Positions 1-4,575 are shown, counted from the stretch's first letter. The stretch: 5,060 nucleotides of DNA from Pseudomonadota bacterium (GCA_021847125.1 JAJZUK010000135.1:1-5060); one strand, 5' to 3'. Notes: a model not told the origin generated them from the letters alone. Numbers and translations are program-made.

Positions 1-139
1 CCAATTGAGCCTGAAAGTCGAGCGCATCCTCGGCGGCAAGCGCGTGCATGGCATGCACCGCTACGACGGCGAGCCGATCGCGCCTGATGACATCGCCTCT
101 CGCGCCGAAGCGCTCGCCAAGGGAGAGAAAACGACATGA
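1..139 (+). CDS. korA: 2-oxoacid:ferredoxin oxidoreductase alpha subunit, C-terminal end (partial)
   Basis: This is the last 45 codons of a gene that begins outside the window. The reading frame starts at base 2 and the TGA stop is at 137-139. The tail begins QLSLKVERILGG and ends AKGEKTT. It fits the C-terminal end of a KorA-type alpha subunit, where a conserved GQL segment precedes a short linker with a 'YDGEPIAPDDI' stretch. The identification rests mainly on position: its stop overlaps the start of korB by four bases (ATGA, 136-139), the usual korAB arrangement. The alpha subunit would carry the substrate-binding and pyrimidine-binding domains of the cytoplasmic heterodimer. Translational coupling to korB is likely from the overlap. 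No further domain can be seen in so short a piece. Confidence 0.7.
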   Translation, partial: QLSLKVERILGGKRVHGMHRYDGEPIAPDDIASRAEALAKGEKTT

Positions 140-1016
140 GCAGCACGATCGTAGACTCGGCGGCCGACTTCGACGTGCGCACTTATCTGCGCATGGAAAT
201 GATGCCGCACTTCCTCTGCCCCGGCTGCGGCCACGGCATCGCGCTGAGGGCGCTGCTGTGGGCGTTCCACGAGCTGGCCATAGACAAGGACAAGCTCGCG
301 GTGGTGTCGGGCATAGGCTGCGCCGGGCGCCTGTCGGCCTACATCGACGCCAATACCTTCCACGTCACCCACGGCCGGCCGCTCGCCTACGCCACCGGGC
401 TCGCACTGGCGCGTCCCGACCTGTGGTCGTGATCACCGGCGACGGCGACTGCCTCGCCATCGGCGGCAACCACCTGATCCATGCCTGCCGGCGCAACCTG
501 AAGCTCACCTGCCTGATGCTCAACAACGAGGTCTACGGCATGACCGGCGGCCAGGTATCGCCCACGACCTCGGAAACGCGCCTGACGACGCCGCCGCCGC
601 TGGGCAATTCGGAACCGAATTTCGATGCCTGCGCGCTTGCGGCCGCCGCGGGCGCGAGCTTCGTCGGCCGCGAAGTAACGCACCACATGCCCAAGCTGAA
701 GGAGCTGATCAAGGCGGGCCTCGCCCATCCGGGCTTCGCCTTCGTCGAGGTGCTGTCCGATTGCACCGAGATCTACGGGCGCAAGAACGATCTCGGCTCC
801 TCGGCCGAGATGGTGCTGCGCCAGAAAAGCGAACTGCGCCCCAGCGCCTATCGCGACAGCGTGGACACGCCGTTTCGCGCGAACGTCCTGCCCACCGGCG
901 TGCTCAGCAGGAGCGAGCGGCCCGAGTACGGCAGCGCCTATCGCCAGGCCGCTGCCGCGCAGCGCGCCGGCACCGCGGCGAAGTCCGGGGCGGCATCGGG
1001 CAAAGGAAAGCGCTGA
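136..1016 (+). pseudogene. korB: 2-oxoacid (2-oxoglutarate):ferredoxin oxidoreductase beta subunit, frameshifted
   Basis: The beta subunit binds thiamine diphosphate and a [4Fe-4S] cluster and, with KorA, oxidatively decarboxylates a 2-oxoacid to the acyl-CoA while reducing ferredoxin. Frame 1 (136-432) gives the start, the CPGCGHG motif (Cys28, Cys31) and GIGCAG (Cys62). It then hits TGA at 430-432. The family sequence continues without a gap in the -1 frame from about 423: VVVITGDGDCLAIGGNH (TPP GDG motif), LNNEVYGMTGGQ, and the fourth cluster cysteine in LSDCTEIYG. It ends with a variable Ala/Lys-rich tail and TGA at 1014-1016. Adding one base after the Leu codon at 421-423 restores a ~293-aa protein of normal family length. 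No slippery heptamer lies at the site, so programmed shifting is unlikely. It is either a fresh mutation or a sequencing error. 2-Oxoglutarate as substrate is the best guess, not proven. Confidence 0.87.
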
Positions 1017-1267
1017 TGGGTGCCTATGGCCGTGGCACGGCGGACGAAGAATCCGATCTCGATCTGATGGTGATCGAACAGGATTTGCCGGACAAGGCCG
1101 CCGAGTACCTGCGCCTGCGCGAAGCGCTCGGGCGGGTTGCGCCAGGCGCGGGGGTGGATCTGCTCGTCTATCCTCTGTCGGAGTTTGAGCGGCGCAGCCA
1201 AGTACCCGGTACGATTTTTTTCGAGGCACGGATCGACGGCAAAGTCCTCCATGACGCCATACACTGA
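1016..1267 (+). CDS. N-terminally truncated MNT-fold nucleotidyltransferase (orphan)
   Basis: This 83-aa protein belongs to the small nucleotidyltransferase (MNT) family. The start motif GAYGRGTADEESDLDLMVI (residues 2-20) aligns with the family GSX10DXD signature: the spacing of ten to D14-x-D16 is exact, but the Ser is Ala3. A third acidic residue is available at D48 (GVDLLVY). The C-terminal stretch GTIFFEARIDGKVLHDA is typical of the family. About 25 residues (first helix and first strand) that normally precede the GS motif are missing. The ATG overlaps the korB TGA as TGATG, and AAGGA at 1003-1007 gives a well-spaced ribosome binding site, so it is probably translated. Such proteins are usually antitoxins paired with a HEPN toxin, but no HEPN gene follows. 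It may be a remnant captured at the island boundary, and activity is doubtful. The family call is firm; function is inferred. Confidence 0.75.
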   Translation: MGAYGRGTADEESDLDLMVIEQDLPDKAAEYLRLREALGRVAPGAGVDLLVYPLSEFERRSQVPGTIFFEARIDGKVLHDAIH

Positions 1268-1301
1268 AAAAGCGCAACGATTATTGAGCCTCGTTAGGCG
1301 C
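1267..1301 (-). terminator. Hairpin with T5 tract on the minus strand
   Basis: Arms GCGCAACGA (1272-1280) and TCGTT-AG-GCGC (1291-1301) form a 9-bp stem with a two-base bulge around a 10-nt loop. Read on the minus strand the stem is followed directly by TTTTT (1271-1267), the form of a rho-independent terminator. On the plus strand it sits just after the nucleotidyltransferase stop but lacks a T tract. No minus-strand gene is seen directly upstream, so if functional it would stop antisense transcripts from the toxin-antitoxin region. Confidence 0.4.
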
Positions 1302-1385
1302 GCCCCGGATCGAGCATGCTCTGGCGCGATTCCCCGGCCGCGCCCTGAGGTAGCGGCGCACGCACATGCCGCCCCACAGCGGCGC

Positions 1386-1391
1386 TATAAT
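1386..1391 (+). promoter_or_regulatory. Perfect -10 box (TATAAT) of the antitoxin-toxin operon
   Basis: A consensus TATAAT hexamer lies in the gap before the antitoxin gene. Its last base is 7 nt upstream of the antitoxin ATG at 1399, so transcription would be expected to begin at about 1398-1399, giving a leaderless message. No good TTGACA-like -35 hexamer is found 16-19 bp upstream (the bases there are around CACATG). The promoter may therefore be weak, factor-dependent or autoregulated by the toxin-antitoxin complex, as is usual for type II modules. Confidence 0.6.
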
Positions 1392-1398
1392 GCTACCC

Positions 1399-1611
1399 AT
1401 GGCGACCATAGACGCATCCCGAATCACGCGCGCGGCGCTGCGCGATCTGCGCGCCGGCAGAGCGGTGAAACTGACCCAAGAGGGTAGGGCCATCGCCGCA
1501 CTGCGAGCGCTTCCCTTACGCCCGCGTTTTAGTCCCGCTGCGGAACTCGCCGCGATTCGCGAGGCGGACAAAGGCGACGACTGGGCGGACTTCCTCGCCT
1601 GGCCCGCGTGA
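1399..1611 (+). CDS. Phd/MazE-like type II antitoxin
   Basis: This small 70-aa protein is encoded directly in front of a MazF-type toxin. The N-terminal half resembles Phd/YefM-type DNA-binding antitoxins: a beta-strand, helix, then 'LRDLRAGRAVKLTQEGRAIAAL' spanning residues 14-35, with the Gly-x-x-Val...Glu-Gly-x-x-Ile-Ala-x-Leu pattern. The C-terminus (AAIREADKGDDWADFLAWPA) is acidic and ends in a Trp-rich segment that would fit toxin binding. I place the start at ATG 1399. Earlier in-frame ATGs at 1366 and 1390 lie upstream of or inside the TATAAT box, and no Shine-Dalgarno precedes any of them. The stop overlaps the toxin GTG by four bases, giving translational coupling. Expected role: bind and neutralise the toxin and repress the operon. 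Assignment to the Phd rather than MazE fold is tentative. Confidence 0.72.
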   Translation: MATIDASRITRAALRDLRAGRAVKLTQEGRAIAALRALPLRPRFSPAAELAAIREADKGDDWADFLAWPA

Positions 1612-1928
1612 AGCGGGGCGATCTCTACTACGTCAATCCGCCCGGCTTTCTGGGCAAGGTACGGCCAGCCGTTGTCGTCCAGGCCAACGTGTTCAATCAC
1701 AACCCGCCCGCGGTCACGCTTTGCTTGCTGACTTCGACCTTGGTGGATTCACGGCTTCGGGTGACCCTGCAGCCGTCCAAGGCGAACGGCCTGGACAAAC
1801 CCTCCCAGATCATGATCGACAAGGTAATGACCTTGCCGCTCGACAAGCTGTCGAACCGGATCGGCGCGGTGAGCGCCGGCGAATTGGATCAGATCAGCGC
1901 TTCGCTGCGCGCGTGGATGGACTTGTAG
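1608..1928 (+). CDS. mazF: MazF/PemK-family endoribonuclease toxin
   Basis: This 106-aa protein is the normal length for MazF/PemK (CcdB-fold) toxins, which cut single-stranded mRNA at short sequence motifs and stop growth. It opens with MKRGDLYYVNPPG, has the family GKVRPAVVVQ strand with the catalytic-type Arg19, then VTLCLLTST with Thr42/Ser43 as the likely catalytic partner. It continues with a conserved 'SQIMIDKVMTLPLDKL' segment (residues 66-81) and 'GAVSAGELDQISASLRAWMDL' at the C-terminus. The start is GTG at 1608, overlapping the antitoxin TGA as GTGA, so it is translated by coupling and should be made in a fixed ratio to the antitoxin. The gene appears intact with no missing motif. 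Cleavage specificity cannot be read from the sequence. Confidence 0.9.
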   Translation: MKRGDLYYVNPPGFLGKVRPAVVVQANVFNHNPPAVTLCLLTSTLVDSRLRVTLQPSKANGLDKPSQIMIDKVMTLPLDKLSNRIGAVSAGELDQISASLRAWMDL

Positions 1929-1971
1929 CGGGTATCGGCGAATTTTCTTCGATTTTAAGGCCCGCAAGAGT

Positions 1972-1977
1972 TACACT
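1972..1977 (+). promoter_or_regulatory. Possible -10 box of the mntA-hepT operon
   Basis: TACACT (4 of 6 matches to TATAAT) lies 17 bp before the mntA ATG in the only AT-richer stretch of the 66-bp gap after mazF. No convincing -35 is present; TTCGAT at 1948-1953 is the nearest. A start near 1984 would leave a short leader containing the GGAG ribosome binding site at 1985-1988. This is weak evidence, and the pair could also be read from the upstream mazEF-type promoter. Confidence 0.25.
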
Positions 1978-1994
1978 TCGTCCCGGAGCACCGC

Positions 1995-2294
1995 ATGACA
2001 ACAACCCGAAAACAGATTCTCGCGCTGCTTGCGGAACACCGTCTGGAGCTGACCGCGCGCTTCGGCGTGAAGCGCTTGGGATTGTTCGGCTCGGCGGCGC
2101 GCGACGAATTGCGCGACGACAGCGATATCGATCTACTGGTGCAGTTCGAGGGAATGGCCACATTCGACGGGTACTTCGGACTGAAGGATCGGCTCGAGGC
2201 GCTGCTCGGCAGGCAAGTCGACCTGGTGACCGAGCAGGGCCTCAAACCCCGGGTCCGGCGCAACGTGCAAAAGGACCTGGTCGGTGTCGCGTGA
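1995..2294 (+). CDS. mntA: MntA-type nucleotidyltransferase antitoxin (MNT domain)
   Basis: This 99-aa MNT-domain protein is the antitoxin half of an MntA-HepT (type VII) toxin-antitoxin pair. After a helix (residues 4-22) it has LGLFGSAARDELRDDSDIDL, a perfect GSX10DXD signature with Gly32, Ser33, Asp44 and Asp46. The third metal-binding Asp76 is in RQVDLVTEQGLKP. In characterised members this enzyme transfers AMP units from ATP to a tyrosine of the HEPN toxin and so switches it off; transfer of that mechanism here is inference from the intact motifs. The ATG at 1995 is supported by GGAG six bases upstream. The 3' end overlaps the toxin gene by 11 bases. It differs clearly from the truncated nucleotidyltransferase at 1016, so the two are not a recent duplication. 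Confidence 0.9.
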   Translation: MTTTRKQILALLAEHRLELTARFGVKRLGLFGSAARDELRDDSDIDLLVQFEGMATFDGYFGLKDRLEALLGRQVDLVTEQGLKPRVRRNVQKDLVGVA

Positions 2295-2640
2295 CTGGCT
2301 GCTCTACCTCGACGATCTGATCGAAAGCGCTGAGAAGATCCAGCGTTTCCTGAACAACCGCTCGTTCGATGCGTTCGTCTCGGACGAATTGCTGTTCGAC
2401 GCGGTTCTTTTCAATCTTGAAGTAATTGGCGAGGCGGTCAAGAAACTCCCGGTCGAAGCGAAATCCGCCGCGCCGGAGGCGGACTGGACCGGACCCGCAC
2501 GGATGCGCGACCTGATTGCGCATCACTACTTTTCAGTCGAACCCCAGATCGTATGGGAAGCGGCGACGCGCCACGTGCCCGGAATCCTTGAGCACGCCAG
2601 ACTGCTGCGGGAGCGATTTGATACGCAAGGCGGGAGCTGA
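2284..2640 (+). CDS. hepT: HepT-type HEPN ribonuclease toxin
   Basis: This 118-aa all-helical HEPN protein (DUF86/HepT family) is of normal length. The catalytic motif RDLIAHHYF at residues 75-83 matches RX4HXY exactly (Arg75, His80, Tyr82). In studied relatives Arg and His cut RNA, and the Tyr is the residue modified by the partner nucleotidyltransferase. The N-terminal helix 'SRDWLLYLDDLIESAEKIQRF' and the middle 'FNLEVIGEAVKKL' are family-typical. I start at GTG 2284, which lies 11 bases inside mntA and gives translational coupling; there is no better in-frame start. All active-site residues are present, so I expect a working module: a toxin that dimerises and degrades RNA when not adenylylated. 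Context suggests defence or stabilisation of the island. Confidence 0.9.
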   Translation: MSRDWLLYLDDLIESAEKIQRFLNNRSFDAFVSDELLFDAVLFNLEVIGEAVKKLPVEAKSAAPEADWTGPARMRDLIAHHYFSVEPQIVWEAATRHVPGILEHARLLRERFDTQGGS

Positions 2641-2681
2641 GCGATGCCACGCGCCACCGGACGGCGGCTAAAGAGTGTAAT

Positions 2682-2698
2682 CTAAAGGGGCCAGGCTC
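2682..2698 (+). repeat. Left terminal inverted repeat of the RAYT element
   Basis: CTAAAGGGGCCAGGCTC is the exact reverse complement of 3491-3507. It contains a small odd palindrome (GCCAGGC) of the kind found in REP-like sequences. Confidence 0.85.
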
Positions 2699-2719
2699 AA
2701 TGTAAAGGCAATGTAAAGG
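2698..2719 (+). repeat. Tandem 11-bp duplication between the two left-end repeat copies
   Basis: CAATGTAAAGG occurs twice back to back (2698-2708 and 2709-2719). The second copy runs directly into the second REP-like unit. It looks like replication slippage or a step in duplicating the terminal repeat. Confidence 0.8.
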
Positions 2720-2732
2720 GGCCGGGCTCAAT
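2714..2732 (+). repeat. Second, inner copy of the REP-like repeat
   Basis: These 19 bases match 2683-2701 with one change (A2693 to G2724/2725 context, CCAGG versus CCGGG), 31 bp inside the outer copy and in the same orientation. It is followed by a small TTTGA-TTT-TCAAA hairpin (2732-2744) that covers the transposase stop codon. Longer flanks AAGGGG (2716-2721) and CCCCTT (2754-2759) make an imperfect foldback. Confidence 0.75.
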
Positions 2733-2739
2733 TTGATTT

Positions 2740-3468
2740 TCAAAGCTCCAGTTCCCCTTGGCCCGCTCCCGGCCCTGTCGCCTTGAGCGCGCGCGGACGC
2801 CCACGCGGCCGCGCCTGCCGTCGCTCCCCCATCATGCGTGCGATCTTGCTGTAAAAACGGCTGTTGCCCAGCGGCTGGTTTTGATTCAGCGCCAGCCGGA
2901 TATCGTCGACAGCGGCCCGATCCAACTGGGTGCGAAACAGCGCGCGATAGGCCTGCTGCCTTGCCGCCGCGCTGCGCCCCTGCGCGAGGTACAGTGCGTG
3001 AGGCGAGACCAGCGCATCGGCTTGCCCCAGCCCGTTGGCCCGATAACTGGTCCAGCGGTAGTGCGCGGGGTCCTCGACCATGGCCGCGCGAACCGGATTG
3101 AGCTCGATGTAGCGCATGCACTCGAGCAGGTAAGTCTCCGCCTGGATCAGCGAGGATTTGTAGCGGCTGTCCCACAACGTGCCGGTGCGCCGGTACGTCG
3201 TGTTGATGTACTGCACATAGCGCCGCCCGAGTGAAATGAGCAAAAGCGGAACCGACTCGGCTTTCCTAGGCGTGAGCAGCAGATGCACATGGTTGGTCAT
3301 AAGCGCATAGGCGTGCAACGCGGCATCGGCCTGTCTCAGAGCCTCGCCCAGCCAGTGCAGGTACGCGTAGTAATCTTCCTCGGCGAAAAAGCAAGGCTCA
3401 CGGTTGTGGCCGCGCTGCACGATGTGCAGTGGCACGTCGTCAAGATGGGTGCGCGGGCGCCGGGGCAT
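2740..3468 (-). CDS. REP-associated tyrosine transposase-like protein (Y1_Tnp, HUH)
   Basis: This 242-aa single-domain HUH transposase nicks and joins single-stranded DNA through a 5'-phosphotyrosine. The N-terminus (MPRRPRTHLDDVPLHIVQRG) is typical of the RAYT/IS200-like group. The metal-binding HUH motif is His60-Val-His62 in LMTNHVHLLLTP. The likely nucleophile is Tyr120 in MRYIELNPVRA. A conserved GTLWDSRYKS follows the central helix, and a basic 'RPRGRPR' segment lies near the C-terminus. Length and motif order are intact. It has no accessory tnpB, and its flanking inverted repeats resemble REP-like ends, which favours RAYT over classical IS200. The ATG at 3468 has no strong ribosome binding site or promoter upstream, so expression is probably low. 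The subgroup was not assigned. Confidence 0.9.
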   Translation of the reverse strand: MPRRPRTHLDDVPLHIVQRGHNREPCFFAEEDYYAYLHWLGEALRQADAALHAYALMTNHVHLLLTPRKAESVPLLLISLGRRYVQYINTTYRRTGTLWDSRYKSSLIQAETYLLECMRYIELNPVRAAMVEDPAHYRWTSYRANGLGQADALVSPHALYLAQGRSAAARQQAYRALFRTQLDRAAVDDIRLALNQNQPLGNSRFYSKIARMMGERRQARPRGRPRALKATGPGAGQGELEL

Positions 3469-3490
3469 CGTGGAAGCTTATCAGAAAAAC

Positions 3491-3507
3491 GAGCCTGGCC
3501 CCTTTAG
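3491..3507 (-). repeat. Right terminal inverted repeat of the RAYT element
   Basis: GAGCCTGGCCCCTTTAG is the exact reverse complement of 2682-2698. It lies 22 bp upstream of the transposase ATG. The base after it (3508) begins the oxidoreductase remnant. Confidence 0.85.
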
Positions 3508-3636
3508 CCGGGCGCGATCGGGGCGGGCAAGCTGCGCCTGCCGCTGGACCGCAGCTTCCCGCTCGCCGAGGCGGCCGCCGCGCTCGCCTACATGCGCGCC
3601 AACGCGCATTTCGGCAAGATCGTCCTGACCGCCTGA
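3508..3636 (+). pseudogene. 3' remnant of a zinc-type/quinone oxidoreductase (MDR family)
   Basis: The plus-strand frame gives 'GAIGAGKLRLPLDRSFPLAE' followed by AAAALAYMRANAHFGKIVLTA and a TGA at 3634-3636. This is the conserved C-terminal end of medium-chain dehydrogenase/reductases of the NADPH:quinone oxidoreductase type: 'G+L...+...FPLAEAA.A...M....+ GKIVL'. About 42 codons of a normally ~320-340-codon gene remain. In the same frame a TAG (3505-3507) inside the transposon end closes it, and no start codon or ribosome site precedes the fragment. The missing N-terminal part is not found on the other side of the RAYT element, so the gene was lost by deletion or island replacement, not simply split by one insertion. 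It is almost certainly non-functional. The family assignment comes from the tail only. Confidence 0.72.
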
Positions 3637-3659
3637 CCGAACTTGGAACCGGTCAGGCG
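3630..3659. terminator. Bidirectional hairpin between convergent genes
   Basis: CGCCTGACCG (3630-3639) and CGGTCAGGCG (3650-3659) form a perfect 10-bp stem with a 10-nt loop. The left arm contains the stop codon of the oxidoreductase remnant, and the right arm ends next to the stop codon of the minus-strand zinc-ribbon gene. Its position suits a shared terminator, although neither side has a T tract. Confidence 0.6.
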
Positions 3660-3821
3660 TCAGCTCTTGCGCGCGGTCTTGGCAAAGAACTCGGCCATCA
3701 CCGGCTCTATGTTCTTACTGCCGCATTCGGGGCATTCGTGTTTGGCCTGGTGTTCGCTCAGGTGCTCGACCCGCTCGAATTCATGGCCGCAGTCCTTGCA
3801 GCGGTACTCGTAAGTCGGCAT
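3660..3821 (-). CDS. FmdB-type zinc-ribbon protein
   Basis: This 53-aa protein begins MPTYEYRCKDCGHEFERVE, the hallmark of the FmdB family of putative regulatory zinc ribbons. Two CxxC knuckles, Cys8/Cys11 and Cys30/Cys33 (CPECGS), would bind one zinc. The C-terminus (PVMAEFFAKTARKS) is short and basic. The ATG at 3821 is preceded on the minus strand by a GGGGGA run about 6-8 bases upstream. It lies 34 bp downstream of the YbaK-like gene on the same strand, so the two probably form an operon; its stop adjoins the hairpin at 3630-3659. The role of FmdB proteins is poorly known. The name comes from a proposed regulator of formamidase/amidase genes, and nothing here identifies a target. Confidence 0.87.
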   Translation of the reverse strand: MPTYEYRCKDCGHEFERVEHLSEHQAKHECPECGSKNIEPVMAEFFAKTARKS

Positions 3822-3855
3822 GTCGGTCCCCCGGATCCGGTAAGCGCCCGCATCC

Positions 3856-4350
3856 TCAGAACAGCGGGCGGTGCTCTTCGTCCCTGCGCGCGCTGAACGC
3901 CATGTGGCGCGCGCCTTTCATCAGGTCGATGAAGTCGCGCGTTTTCATGTGTACCAGCGTTTCGTGGTCTCCCGCCTCGAAATAGGTGTCGGGCTGCTCC
4001 ATGAGGCTGTCGTCCCAGATGGTTTCGATGCCGTAGGCGTCGCCCACGGGCGGGACCGCCCCCGGTTCGCAGTCCTGGAACAGATATTTCAGCTTCGTCT
4101 CGGTGGCGAGGCGCAGCGCCGGACCGCTGCGCGCGCGCAATTCGCGCATTTCCAGGCGCCGCGATGCCGGCAGCACCGCCATGACGGCATGGCGGTCGTC
4201 TTCGAGCACGACCGCCTTGGCCACGCGCTCGGCTGGCACATCTGATGCTTTGGCGGTCTGCATGCTGCTGCCGCTGTGGGAATGCCGCACCAGATCGAAT
4301 TGCACATCGTTTGCTTTGAGGTAGTCACTCAGTTTCATTGCGATTCCCAT
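3856..4350 (-). CDS. YbaK/EbsC-family aminoacyl-tRNA deacylase-like protein
   Basis: This 164-aa protein of the YbaK/ProX editing-domain superfamily is expected to hydrolyse mischarged aminoacyl-tRNA in the cytoplasm. Visible features are the N-terminal helix MKLSDYLKANDVQFDLVRH, 'SSMQTAKASDVPAERVAKAV' with the conserved Lys45, and 'CEPGAVPPVGDAYGI' (residues 94-108), matching the GxxPPxG loop of the family. A C-terminal extension (residues 122-164) includes HETLVHMKTRDFIDLM. I start at ATG 4350: AGGAGA at 4361-4356 is ideally spaced, and a TATAAT box lies a little further upstream. The in-frame ATG at 4338 is a less likely alternative. Which amino acid it edits is not visible; with no fused synthetase it is a stand-alone trans-editing factor. 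Probably co-transcribed with the zinc-ribbon gene downstream. Confidence 0.85.
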   Translation of the reverse strand: MGIAMKLSDYLKANDVQFDLVRHSHSGSSMQTAKASDVPAERVAKAVVLEDDRHAVMAVLPASRRLEMRELRARSGPALRLATETKLKYLFQDCEPGAVPPVGDAYGIETIWDDSLMEQPDTYFEAGDHETLVHMKTRDFIDLMKGARHMAFSARRDEEHRPLF

Positions 4351-4355
4351 GATGA

Positions 4356-4361
4356 TCTCCT
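4356..4361 (-). promoter_or_regulatory. Ribosome binding site of the YbaK-like gene
   Basis: AGGAGA on the minus strand, five bases before ATG 4350. This strong Shine-Dalgarno decides the start codon against the long upstream open frame, which continues without a stop to about 4707. Confidence 0.8.
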
Positions 4362-4381
4362 GGTCGCGTTGGGTATTTTTC

Positions 4382-4408
4382 ATTATAGACAAGCGCTGGC
4401 AGATGCAA
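4382..4408 (-). promoter_or_regulatory. Promoter of the YbaK-like/FmdB operon
   Basis: On the minus strand a perfect TATAAT (4387-4382) is preceded by TTGCAT (4408-4403) with a 15-bp spacer, shorter than the ideal 17. Transcription would start near 4375 and give a ~25-nt leader with the AGGAGA site. An 8-bp direct repeat GCGCTGGC (4393-4400 and 4413-4420, 20 bp apart) overlaps and flanks the -35 region and could be an operator, but it may be chance in GC-rich DNA. Confidence 0.55.
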
Positions 4409-4575
4409 GCCCGCGCTGGCCCCGGAAATGCGGCCAATGCGGACAACGCGGCGACGCGTCGAACCGTTTCGGCGCCGCGCGGTCTACTGATTTTCGCCCG
4501 CAGGGCACCTATTGGCCTGTAATCGAGCGATAATCCGCACCTGGTTTTCCTATCCCTTCCATCCGAAATCACAAT

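Larger units (their letters stand above)
2682..3507 (-). mobile_element. Solitary RAYT / IS200-like HUH transposase element
   Basis: An 826-bp unit is bounded by perfect 17-bp inverted repeats (2682-2698 and 3491-3507) and contains a single minus-strand HUH/Y1 transposase gene. No target-site duplication is visible, as expected for HUH single-strand transposition. The left end (3' of the gene) carries two repeat copies, the right end one. The element sits between hepT and a 5'-truncated oxidoreductase, so it marks the right border of the accessory island. Whether the ends are cleavage sites or REP-like sequences recognised by the protein is inferred. Confidence 0.75.

Noticed and set aside
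48..422. Long plus-strand frame preceding the korB second half as one 322-aa gene
   Set aside because: Its first ~120 residues are Arg/His-rich nonsense overlapping the true KorB N-terminus in frame 1; only the part after ~423 is KorB.
423..430. Programmed ribosomal frameshift in korB
   Set aside because: The site lacks an X-XXY-YYZ heptamer, and korB is not known to me to be expressed by frameshifting.
761..1015. Longer start for the nucleotidyltransferase at ATG 761
   Set aside because: The added residues are an out-of-frame reading of korB, rich in Arg and Ala and without the expected MNT helix and strand.
387..1277. Minus-strand 296-aa frame opposite korB
   Set aside because: It is a GC-rich antisense shadow of korB and the nucleotidyltransferase, with low-complexity Arg/Ala composition and no recognisable motif.
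1271..1299. Integron attC-like ends (GTTAGGC at 1293-1299 fits GTTRRRY, with GCGCAAC at 1272-1278)
   Set aside because: The two ends are only ~27 bp apart overall, far shorter than real attC sites. The second core mismatches and there is no integrase or cassette array; the bases are better explained by a hairpin.
4529..4534. GATAAT as a -10 box for the M23-like gene
   Set aside because: It matches 5 of 6 and would give a ~35-nt leader, but no -35 lies at a workable distance (TTGGCC at 4512 is only 11 bp away).
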